A stretch of 64,000 nt of DNA from Pigmentiphaga sp. NML080357 (GTDB lineage: Bacteria > Pseudomonadota > Gammaproteobacteria > Burkholderiales > Burkholderiaceae_B). The stretch lies in the NCBI RefSeq assembly GCF_002188465.1, contig NZ_NINW01000003.1:248001-312000 (forward strand), given 5' to 3'. The notes beneath the pieces are model-generated. The model had not been told where the DNA came from. It made no database searches and was given only the letters and a program-made list of their open reading frames with translations. Shown one piece after another: positions 9,231 through 16,427 of the stretch (position 1 is the stretch's first letter; every line of letters begins with the position of its first letter). A program made the translations under genes and the position numbers.

Positions 9231-10052
9231 TCAACGGTTGGCGGACGGCGCTCCGTCGCTCCAACCTGGGGGAAGTTCGCCTTCGTAGGCCACTTCGCGC
9301 GTGGCCTGATAGGAAAGCGCGAATCCGATGGACTGTTCGAGCTCTTCGGCGAGGTGCGCGACCAGCCCCGCCGTCCTTGCCAGGATGGGAACGCCTTTCA
9401 AGGCCGTTACCGGATAGCCGACATCCAGCAGCACGGCGGGAATCGCCGCCGATACATTGAGCTTGAGCTCCTTGCCGAGCACGGCGGGTATGGTCCGTTC
9501 GACGGCCTCGGCGATGGCGACGAAACGCGCTTTCCTGCCGTGCCGGTCCGCAACGCCGAACAAGGCATCGACGCGGGGGTCGCGGGCCTTGTGCAGCGGA
9601 TGTCCATAGCCGGGAATGGCGCGGCCCGCGGCCCGATAGGCGCGGATCACGGACTGCGCCGCCGCATCGATGTCGCCCTGCGGACCGGCTTCGCGGTCGA
9701 TCTCGCTGAACATGCGGCCGGCGTTCTCGGCGGCTCCCAGTATTACGGAACCGCAGCCGAGAATGCCCGCCGCCACTGCCCCTTGGAGCGCCTCGGGCGC
9801 CGCCGCCAGCGTCATCCGGCTGGCCTGGACGCTGGGCACCAGGCCATGTTCGGCGATGGCCACGAGTGTCGCATCGAGGATCGCCGACGTCGCCGCGTCG
9901 GGGCGACGTCCGGTGACCAGAAAGTGGAAGTAGTCGGTGAACGACAGCTTGCCGATGAGCTCGGCACAAAGGTCCTGCCCCCGAACCACGATGCGATGCT
10001 CGTCCGAAGTCGAGATACGGGTCCTGGGCCGGGTTTCCTTGCCGATCTTCAT
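9231..10052 (-). CDS. Citrate synthase-fold lyase (citryl-CoA lyase-like)
   Basis: This 273-residue protein is much shorter than citrate synthase (about 430) and matches the length of stand-alone citryl-CoA lyases. It keeps the catalytic His loop as GYGHPLHKARDPR (His151). At the place of the conserved NVD catalytic Asp it reads LNVSAAI, so Ser201 replaces Asp. The segment ILGAAENAGRMF matches the FGGALDAAAKMF type of lyases rather than the GPLHGG of synthases. It presumably cleaves a 3-hydroxyacyl-CoA by a retro-Claisen reaction. The ATG at 10052 is preceded by GGAGGA; longer starts lack a site. First gene of the operon with Bug and CoA-transferase; a paralogue lies at 21308-22081. Confidence 0.75.
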   Translation of the reverse strand: MKIGKETRPRTRISTSDEHRIVVRGQDLCAELIGKLSFTDYFHFLVTGRRPDAATSAILDATLVAIAEHGLVPSVQASRMTLAAAPEALQGAVAAGILGCGSVILGAAENAGRMFSEIDREAGPQGDIDAAAQSVIRAYRAAGRAIPGYGHPLHKARDPRVDALFGVADRHGRKARFVAIAEAVERTIPAVLGKELKLNVSAAIPAVLLDVGYPVTALKGVPILARTAGLVAHLAEELEQSIGFALSYQATREVAYEGELPPGWSDGAPSANR

Positions 10053-10131
10053 GCCGTCATCCTCCGCTTGCTGTCGTTGGCGACATCTTAGGCAAGCCGC
10101 ACCGAAGACAGAAATGATGATGGTCAATGCA

Positions 10132-10154
10132 ATCCATCGTTGGTGTCGATGGAT
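10132..10154. promoter_or_regulatory. Inverted repeat ATCCATCG-N7-CGATGGAT upstream of the lyase operon
   Basis: Perfect 8-base arms with a 7-base spacer lie about 80 bases upstream of the lyase start and 24 bases past the end of the LacI gene. There is no T-run on either strand, so an operator or an mRNA-end hairpin are both possible. Confidence 0.4.
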
Positions 10155-10177
10155 GGGAGGAAGCGGAAGGTGCCGGC

Positions 10178-11224
10178 TCAGCGGCGCGGGGCGATGGCCG
10201 AGCCGCGGGCGATAAGTTCCGGCCGGATGCGGATGCGGCGTGGCGCGGACACCGGCCCTCCGGCGGCGTCCCTGGCGTCGATGCGGGCAAGGAGCAGTCC
10301 GGCGGTGGATTCGGCCAACGCATCAATGGGCAGCCGGATGGCCGCCAGCGGCGGTGTCGTCAATTCGTACCACTTGGGGTCGCCGTAGCCCACCACCGAG
10401 ATGTCCGACGGAATGGACAGGCCATGTTCGCGGATGACCGCCAGCGCGACGATGGTCAGCTCGGAACTGCCGATGACCACCGCGGTGGGCCGCTCTCGCG
10501 CGGCCAACAGCCGGCGCATGGCCTCGGCGCCGTACTCCTGGCGCGGCGGCACCTGCACGACCAGATCGGGGTCCGGTTCCAGTCCCGCCTCGGCATGGGC
10601 CTTCACGAAGCCACGCAGGCGGTCCCGGCCGGGCTTGATGCGCGCGTATCCGCCCACGTAGCCGATGCGCCGGTGGCCCAGCGCCAGCAGGTGGGCCGCC
10701 GCGTCATGCGCCGCCGCGGCATCGTCCATCGCCACCACGTCGGTGGCCAGCGCCGCGACGCTGCGTATCAGTTGCACCGCGGGCGTGCCGGCCAGCAGTT
10801 CGACCGTGCGGGGCAGGGGCGCCGGTGAAGGCGTGATGACGATCCCGGCGGCGCGGGCCTGGATCAGCGCCTGGACTTCGCCGCACTCGGCGTCGGGATC
10901 GTCCTCGGTGATCGCCAGCACCATCTGGAAGCCGGCGTCCCGGCAGCGTTCGGCCAGGCGCTTGGCGATGGCGCTGTAGAAATCGTTCTGGATGTCGGGG
11001 ATGACCAGTCCCACCAGCGGGCTGGCGCCGCCCCGCAGGATGCGCCCGGAGGCGTTCAGCACGTAGCCCAGTTCCCGCGCCGCCTGCCGCACCCGCGCCT
11101 TGGTGTCGTCGCTGAGCTTGGGATGATCGTTCAGCGCGCGCGAGACGGTGGTGTGCGAAATGCCCAGCGCTGCAGCGATGTCCTTGATGGTGACGGGACC
11201 GTGGGCGGGCTTGGAACTGGCCAT
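10178..11224 (-). CDS. LacI family transcriptional regulator
   Basis: A 348-residue repressor-type protein. Residues 11-60 form the LacI helix-turn-helix and hinge (VTIKDIAAALGISHTTVSRA, then LGYVLNASGRIL), followed by a periplasmic-binding-protein-like effector domain. I chose the ATG at 11224 because the homology begins there. It is the last gene behind tartrate dehydratase, a KPR-like protein, the LeuCD-type hydro-lyase and a Bug gene, all on the minus strand. LacI proteins usually bind palindromes with a central CG; the perfect palindrome ATGCACACGTGTGCAT at the head of this operon (16312-16327) is a good candidate site. The effector is likely the imported hydroxy acid (inference). Confidence 0.9.
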   Translation of the reverse strand: MASSKPAHGPVTIKDIAAALGISHTTVSRALNDHPKLSDDTKARVRQAARELGYVLNASGRILRGGASPLVGLVIPDIQNDFYSAIAKRLAERCRDAGFQMVLAITEDDPDAECGEVQALIQARAAGIVITPSPAPLPRTVELLAGTPAVQLIRSVAALATDVVAMDDAAAAHDAAAHLLALGHRRIGYVGGYARIKPGRDRLRGFVKAHAEAGLEPDPDLVVQVPPRQEYGAEAMRRLLAARERPTAVVIGSSELTIVALAVIREHGLSIPSDISVVGYGDPKWYELTTPPLAAIRLPIDALAESTAGLLLARIDARDAAGGPVSAPRRIRIRPELIARGSAIAPRR

Positions 11225-11306
11225 GGGCTTCCTGTGGGCATCCGGTGCCCAGAGTGTACCCGTCCGCCTGTCCGCGCGCGGGCAGGCGGCCACTGCAGGC
11301 ACGCGG

Positions 11307-12320
11307 CTATTGCACGCTGATGCCGGCGTCCTTGACGATGCGCGCCCACTTGGCGAGGTCCTCCTTGATCACGCCGGCGAAGGCCTGCGGCGAGTCGCCG
11401 ATGGGTTCGCCGCCCAGTTCCTGGAAACGGCGCCGCACGTCGTCGGCCTGCAGGATGCGCGCCAGTTCGGCATGCAGCTTATCGATGACGGGCGCGGGCG
11501 TGCGGGCCGGCGCCAGGATGCCGTACCACGACGAGACATCGAAGCCCGGCACGCCGCCCTCGGCCACGGTGGGAATGTCGGGCGCCCCGGCCGCGCGCTT
11601 GCCCGAGGTCATCGCGATGGCCTTGAGCTTGCCGCTCTTGATGAAGGGGTCCGCGGTGGCCAGCGCCGTCACCAGCAGCGGCACCTGTCCGCCCACCACG
11701 TCCGTGACCGCCTGCCCGCCGCCCTTGTAGGCCACGTGCGACATGCGTATGCCCGTGCGGGACTTCAGCAGTTCGCCCGCCAGATGGCCGGTGCTGCCCA
11801 ATCCCGCGGACGAGAAATCCAGGTCGGCGTCGGCGCGCCTGCCCAGGGCCACGAGCTCGGGCAGCGTGGAGGCCTTCAGCTGCGGATTGGCGACGATGAT
11901 CAGCGGCACCAGCACCACCCGCGACACTGGCGCGAGGTCGCGCTCGACGTCGAAGGGCAGCTTCTGGTACAGGCTGGGATTGATCACCATGGTGCCGTCG
12001 GCGGCGAACAGCAGCGTATAGCCGTCCGGCTCGGCCTTGGCGACGATGTCCGTGCCGATGTTGCCGTTGGCGCCGGGCCGGTTCTCGACCACGACCTGCT
12101 GGCCGAAGGCGGTGGAGAGCTTCTGGCCCACCAGCCGCGCGAACACGTCGCTGGTGCCGCCCACCGCGAACGGGACGATCAGGCGGATGGGCTTGTCGGG
12201 ATAGCGGGCGGCGGGCTGGGCGGACGCCGGTCCGGGATTTGCCAGCAGCAGGGCGGGAAGCAGGCTGGCGGCAAGCGCGAGGCGCCGCCCGCGGCCGCAT
12301 CGTCGGGTATCGGGGTCCAT
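11307..12320 (-). CDS. Bug family periplasmic substrate-binding protein
   Basis: A protein of about 337 residues with an Arg-rich N-terminus, hydrophobic core and cleavage near ASAQPA. Mature marks are YPDKPIRLIVPFAVGG, VVENRPGANGNIG, AEPDGYTLLF and HVAYKGGG. Two ATGs are possible (12326 and 12320); AGGAG is 2 bases before the first and 8 before the second, so I prefer the second. It lies 34 bases after the LeuD-type subunit in the tartrate dehydratase operon, which suggests that it captures tartrate or a related hydroxy acid. No membrane subunits are adjacent. Confidence 0.9.
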   Translation of the reverse strand: MDPDTRRCGRGRRLALAASLLPALLLANPGPASAQPAARYPDKPIRLIVPFAVGGTSDVFARLVGQKLSTAFGQQVVVENRPGANGNIGTDIVAKAEPDGYTLLFAADGTMVINPSLYQKLPFDVERDLAPVSRVVLVPLIIVANPQLKASTLPELVALGRRADADLDFSSAGLGSTGHLAGELLKSRTGIRMSHVAYKGGGQAVTDVVGGQVPLLVTALATADPFIKSGKLKAIAMTSGKRAAGAPDIPTVAEGGVPGFDVSSWYGILAPARTPAPVIDKLHAELARILQADDVRRRFQELGGEPIGDSPQAFAGVIKEDLAKWARIVKDAGISVQ

Positions 12321-12360
12321 ATGCATGTCTCCTCTGGCGTCTGTGCGCCTCGATGGTGAG

Positions 12361-12864
12361 TCAGTCCGGACCGGTCTCGGCCAGTCGCCGCCTGACGTAT
12401 TCCACCAGCCCGCCCTGCCGGATCATGTCGGCCAGGAAGGGCGGATGGACGGGAAACGGGTAGGCGCGCGATCCCAGCCAGACCTGTCCGCCGTCCAGGT
12501 CCACCCGGATCGCGTCGCCTTCACGGGCGTCGCGGACCGCGTCCGGGCAGGCCACCAGCGGCAGCCCGTTGTTGAGCGCGTTGCGAAAGAAGATGCGGGC
12601 GAAGCTCTCGGCCACGATGCACGAGATGCCTGCCGCCTGCAGCGCCAGCACCGCATGCTCGCGCGAGGAACCACAGCCGAAGTTGCGGCCCGCGACCAGC
12701 ACGTCGCCGGGCCGGACCCGTGCGGCGAATCCGGGGTCCAGCGGTTCCATGCAATGGCGGGCCAGCACTTCCGGACGATGCGAGGTCAGGTAGATGGCGG
12801 GAATGATCACGTCGGTGTCGATGTCGTCGCCGAAACGGCGCACTGTTGCGCTGACTTGCGTCAC
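12361..12864 (-). CDS. 3-isopropylmalate dehydratase-type hydro-lyase, small subunit (LeuD family)
   Basis: A 167-residue swivelling-domain protein. It shows the opening FGDDIDTDVIIPA, then GRNFGCGSSREHA with the Ser/Arg active-site residues, and ESFARIFFRNALNNGLPLV. Its length fits the short LeuD/homoaconitase/dimethylmalate dehydratase group rather than E. coli LeuD (about 200). I assign a GTG start at 12864 that overlaps the LeuC-type stop as GTGA, giving translational coupling of the two subunits. No leuA or leuB is nearby, so a role in leucine synthesis is unlikely; a catabolic 2-hydroxyacid dehydration is favoured. Confidence 0.85.
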   Translation of the reverse strand: MTQVSATVRRFGDDIDTDVIIPAIYLTSHRPEVLARHCMEPLDPGFAARVRPGDVLVAGRNFGCGSSREHAVLALQAAGISCIVAESFARIFFRNALNNGLPLVACPDAVRDAREGDAIRVDLDGGQVWLGSRAYPFPVHPPFLADMIRQGGLVEYVRRRLAETGPD

Positions 12865-14120
12865 AGCGCCTCCGGATGGATGAGTTCGCCCGCCACGGCG
12901 CTGGCCGCCGCGACGTGGGCGTTGGCCAGATAGACCTGGGAACCCGGATCCCCCATGCGGCCGCGGTAGTTGCGGTTGGTGGTCGCCACGCAGACCTGCC
13001 CCTCGGCCAGCACGCCCGTGCTCAGCCCGGCGCAGGCGCCGCAGGTCGAGGGCGACACCAGCGCGCCGGCCTCGGCGAAGATGTCGATCAACCCCTCGGC
13101 CAATGCCTGCCGGTAGATGTCCCGCGTGGCCGGCACGACCACGCAGCGCACGCCGCGCGCCACCTTGCGTCCGCGCAGGATGGCCGCGGCCTGGCGCAGG
13201 TCGGTCAGGGTGCCGTTGGCGCAGTTGCCGATGTAGGCCTGGTCCACCCGCACGCCGCGCACCTCGGCCACGGGCGCCACGTTGCCGGGCGAGTAGGGCT
13301 TGGCGCACAGGACCGGCAGCGTCTCCAGCGCCACCTGCAGGCGGCCGGCATAGTCGGCGTCCGCGTCCCCGTGCTCGATCATGCCTGCGCCGCCGGTTGC
13401 GCGCCGTGCCCATGCCCGCGTCGTGTCGTCGGGCGGCACGATGCAGGTCTTGGCGCCGGCTTCCACCGCCATGTTGCACAAGGCCATGCGCTCGTCCATG
13501 GTCACTCCGCCCATGCCGGGGCCGCCGAACTCCATGCTTTGGTAAGCCGCCCCGTCCACGCCCAGGCGCTGGAGCAGGTGCAGGATGAGGTCCTTGCCGG
13601 TTACGTAGGCCTGCCGCAGGCCATGGAACTCGATGCGCAGCGTGCCCGGAACGGTGAACCACAGCTCGCCCATCGCCAGCGCCGCCGCGATGTCGGTGGA
13701 ACCCATGCCTATGCCGATCGCCCCGAAGGCGCCATAGGTGCAGGTATGGGAATCGCCGCCGACGATCAGGTCGCCGGGCCGCACCAGCCCCAGCTCGGGA
13801 AGCAGGGTGTGCTCGATCCCGCCCGTGCCGATGTCGTAGTGGTGCCGCACGCCGTGCTCGTCGGCGAAACGCTGGAGCGACCGCAGCGCGCGCGCCGAGG
13901 CCACGTCCTTGGGCGGCGCGAAATGATCGCCCACCAGCACCGCCAGGTCCGGCTGGCGCAATCGCCGCACGCCCATCTGCGCCAGCCGTTCGAAGGCGAT
14001 CGGCCCGCTGACGTCGTTCAACAGCGCGCGGTCGATACGGGCCGTCACGATCTCGCCGGCGCGCACACGGTTCTTGCCGGCATGCCGGGCGAAGATTTTC
14101 TCGGTGGCGGTCATGCCCAT
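12861..14120 (-). CDS. 3-isopropylmalate dehydratase-type hydro-lyase, large subunit (LeuC2 family)
   Basis: A 419-residue aconitase-superfamily subunit carrying the [4Fe-4S] cluster. The cluster Cys residues are in GDSHTCTYGAFGA, YIGNCANG and STCGACAG. The length and the opening MGMTATEKIFARHAG fit the LeuC2/homoaconitase/dimethylmalate dehydratase branch. With its small subunit it should dehydrate or isomerise a 2-hydroxy di- or tricarboxylic acid in the cytoplasm. It is downstream of tartrate dehydratase and a KPR-like reductase, 19 bases after the latter. Candidates such as citramalate, dimethylmalate or isopropylmalate cannot be separated by sequence alone. Confidence 0.88.
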   Translation of the reverse strand: MGMTATEKIFARHAGKNRVRAGEIVTARIDRALLNDVSGPIAFERLAQMGVRRLRQPDLAVLVGDHFAPPKDVASARALRSLQRFADEHGVRHHYDIGTGGIEHTLLPELGLVRPGDLIVGGDSHTCTYGAFGAIGIGMGSTDIAAALAMGELWFTVPGTLRIEFHGLRQAYVTGKDLILHLLQRLGVDGAAYQSMEFGGPGMGGVTMDERMALCNMAVEAGAKTCIVPPDDTTRAWARRATGGAGMIEHGDADADYAGRLQVALETLPVLCAKPYSPGNVAPVAEVRGVRVDQAYIGNCANGTLTDLRQAAAILRGRKVARGVRCVVVPATRDIYRQALAEGLIDIFAEAGALVSPSTCGACAGLSTGVLAEGQVCVATTNRNYRGRMGDPGSQVYLANAHVAAASAVAGELIHPEAL

Positions 14121-14139
14121 GGCGGTTCCCGGTGAGCCT

Positions 14140-15060
14140 TCAACGCGCGGCGCGGCGCTCGCGTTGGCGGACGAGCGCCGACAGCGTCGCGTTGACCGGA
14201 GCCTGCATTCCCGCCAGCGCGGCTTCCCTGGGCACGGCGCCGTTGATCACGTCGATCTCGCTCGGCCTGCCGTTCTCCAGATCCTGCAGCAGAGACGGCT
14301 TGGCATTGGGAATCTTGGCGCCGAATGCGCGCACGTGGGCCACCGGGTCCTGCACGGCCAACGCAACGCCGCGCGCCCGCGCGACCTCCCAGGCCTCGAT
14401 TGCCGCGGCCCGGCTGACCGGTCCCATGTCGACGTCGTCCATGACCTCGCCCACCGTCATGCCGGTCAGCGCGCACGGCGCGCTATAGGCCACGTTGCAG
14501 ATCAGCTTCTCCCACTGCATGACGGCGATGTTGTCCACGGCCTCGGCCTTGAAGCCGGCCGCGCGCCACAGGGCCGCGATGGCATCCACCTGCTCGCGCG
14601 CCAGCGTCGAGTAGGCGCCCATGCGGATGATCTCCATCCCGTTGTGGAAGGTGTGGGCGGGGCCGCGCATCTGCGCGCCGAAGCCGCCGGCGATGCCCAC
14701 CGCCACCCGCTCCGCGCCGACCGCCCGCGCCACCAGGTCCGCGCTGCCCATGCCGTTCTGGATCGTCAGCACGCGGGTGGCCGGTCCCACGGCCGGAGTC
14801 AGCCGGCCCGCCGCCTCGGCCACGTGGGCGGCCTTGACCGCCACCACGATCAGGTCCATGGGTTCGGCGGGCACCTGCTCCAGTGCGCGCACCCGCACCA
14901 CCCGGTCGCCGCTCGCGCCTTCCACGCGGAGCCCACGCTCCTGCATGGCGGCTACGTGTTCCGTCCAGGTGTCCACCGCCACCACGTCGTTGCCGCCGCC
15001 CGCCAGCAGGCCGGCATAGATGGAGCCCATGGCCCCGCAGCCCATCACCAGGATCTTCAT
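14140..15060 (-). CDS. Ketopantoate reductase-like 2-oxoacid reductase (ApbA/PanE family)
   Basis: A 306-residue NAD(P)H-dependent oxidoreductase. It starts with the Rossmann motif MKILVMGCGAMGSIYAGLLA, has IQNGMG and the KLICNVAYSAPCALTG helix with the catalytic Lys, and ends with the NGRPSEIDVINGAV motif that binds the substrate carboxylate. The ATG follows AAGGAGACGCGC. Its position between tartrate dehydratase (11-base gap) and the LeuC-type subunit argues for a catabolic 2-oxoacid reductase instead of pantothenate synthesis; the true substrate is unknown. Confidence 0.85.
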   Translation of the reverse strand: MKILVMGCGAMGSIYAGLLAGGGNDVVAVDTWTEHVAAMQERGLRVEGASGDRVVRVRALEQVPAEPMDLIVVAVKAAHVAEAAGRLTPAVGPATRVLTIQNGMGSADLVARAVGAERVAVGIAGGFGAQMRGPAHTFHNGMEIIRMGAYSTLAREQVDAIAALWRAAGFKAEAVDNIAVMQWEKLICNVAYSAPCALTGMTVGEVMDDVDMGPVSRAAAIEAWEVARARGVALAVQDPVAHVRAFGAKIPNAKPSLLQDLENGRPSEIDVINGAVPREAALAGMQAPVNATLSALVRQRERRAAR

Positions 15061-15071
15061 GCGCGTCTCCT

Positions 15072-16238
15072 TCACGCCAGCAGTTGTCCGATAGCCTCGC
15101 GCAACTCCGGCTTGCGCTCCAGCCCGAAGCCCGGCGCGTTCGACGGCGCGATGCGGCCATCGCCCGCCACACACTCGTCACCATAGCCGCCGAAGGGCTG
15201 GAACACGCCGGGATAGGCCTCGCAGCCGCCCAATTGCAGCCCCACGGCGATGTGCAGGTTGATCAGGTGGCCGCCATGGGGATAGAGCTGCGCGCGCCGG
15301 TAGCCGTGGGCCTCCATCTCGGCCAGGATGCGGGCGTACTCCGTCAGGCCATAGCTCAGCCCCGCGTCCATCTGGAAGATGTCCCGGTCCGGCCTCATAC
15401 CGCCGAAGCGCATGAGGTTCCGCGCATCGGCAGCCGAGAACAGGTTTTCGCCCGTGGCCACCGGCCCCGGGTAGTGTTCGATGAACCGGCGGTTGGCGTC
15501 GAAATCCAGCGGGTCGCAGGCTTCCTCGAACCATCTCAGGCCGTAGGGCGCCAGGGCGTGGGCATAGGCCGCCGCCTCGTCGATGGAAAAGCGGCCGTTG
15601 GCATCGACCGCCAGCCGGGCGCCCTCGCCCGCGACCTCCAGCGCCGCCTCGACCCGCGCGATGTCGGTGGCCAGGTCGGCGCCGCCTATCTTCATCTTGA
15701 AGGCCGGGAATCCCATGTCGCGATAGCGCTGCAGCTCGTCGCGCAGGATGGCGCACGGATCGCCGGGATAGTAGTAGCCGCCCGCCGCATAGACGTCCAC
15801 GTCGTCGCGCAGGCGCGAGACACCGTGCGCGCGGCCTATGGTCTGGAATGCCGGCTCGTCGTCCAGCTTGGCGTTGAGGTCCCAGAATGCCAGCTCCAGC
15901 GCGGCCACCGCCGCCGCCCGGTCGCCATGGCCGCCGGGTTTTTCGTTGCGCATCGCGCAGGCATGCACCTTCGCGGGATCGAAGCGGCGGCCCGACGCAT
16001 CCAGCAGGGATTCCGGCCGGGCCGCCAGCAGGCGCGGGAAGAAGCGCTCGCGCAGCAGCCCTCCTTGCGCATAGCGGCCAATGGAGTCGAAAGCGATGCC
16101 GGCCACCGGCCTGCCGCCACGCACGACGTCGGTGATCACGGCGACCAGCGACACGGTGTGCTCAGAAAAATTGACCAAGGCGTTGGAGATGTCGCCGCGC
16201 AGCGGGACCGTCAGTTCCCGCAGCTCCTTGATGATCAT
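15072..16238 (-). CDS. tarD: D(-)-tartrate dehydratase (enolase superfamily, TarD-like)
   Basis: A 388-residue Mg-dependent enzyme expected to convert D-tartrate to oxaloacetate. From memory of the Bradyrhizobium TarD sequence, the match is close throughout, with blocks MRNEKPGGHG, VYAAGGYYYPG, KMKIGGA, VDANGRF, ATGENLFS, GGMRPDRD and YPHGGH. The catalytic Lys183 and His321 and the metal ligands Asp212, Glu238 and Glu264 fall one position from TarD K184, H322, D213, E239 and E265. The ATG follows AAGGAAGC. First gene of the minus-strand operon, divergent from pcaB; two palindromes lie in the shared promoter. Confidence 0.85.
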   Translation of the reverse strand: MIIKELRELTVPLRGDISNALVNFSEHTVSLVAVITDVVRGGRPVAGIAFDSIGRYAQGGLLRERFFPRLLAARPESLLDASGRRFDPAKVHACAMRNEKPGGHGDRAAAVAALELAFWDLNAKLDDEPAFQTIGRAHGVSRLRDDVDVYAAGGYYYPGDPCAILRDELQRYRDMGFPAFKMKIGGADLATDIARVEAALEVAGEGARLAVDANGRFSIDEAAAYAHALAPYGLRWFEEACDPLDFDANRRFIEHYPGPVATGENLFSAADARNLMRFGGMRPDRDIFQMDAGLSYGLTEYARILAEMEAHGYRRAQLYPHGGHLINLHIAVGLQLGGCEAYPGVFQPFGGYGDECVAGDGRIAPSNAPGFGLERKPELREAIGQLLA

Positions 16239-16292
16239 GGTGACGCTTCCTTTCGGGGATGTTTGCGGCGACCCGGCCGGCCGCAGCTTTTC

Positions 16293-16327
16293 ATCCTGGC
16301 CGCCAGGATAAATGCACACGTGTGCAT
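16293..16327. promoter_or_regulatory. Two adjacent operator-like palindromes in the tarD/pcaB divergent promoter
   Basis: ATCCTGG-N3-CCAGGAT (16293-16309) is followed after 2 bases by the perfect 16-base palindrome ATGCACACGTGTGCAT (16312-16327). They lie 55 to 90 bases from the tarD start and about 100 from the pcaB start. The central CG of the second matches the usual symmetry of LacI-family operators, and a LacI regulator closes the tarD operon. The first may be bound by the same or another protein. Confidence 0.6.
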
Positions 16328-16427
16328 CAGTCAAGCGATCCCTCCACCGGGGGGAAACCCGCGCCCCCGCCATGCTATCGTCATGGCCAGTCCGGCCGCC
16401 CCGCGGCCTCCGATACGGCACGCCACC

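Noticed and set aside
12361-14120. Leucine biosynthesis leuCD
   Set aside because: No leuA/leuB nearby, short small subunit, and an operon of transport and hydroxy-acid genes; a catabolic role is more likely.
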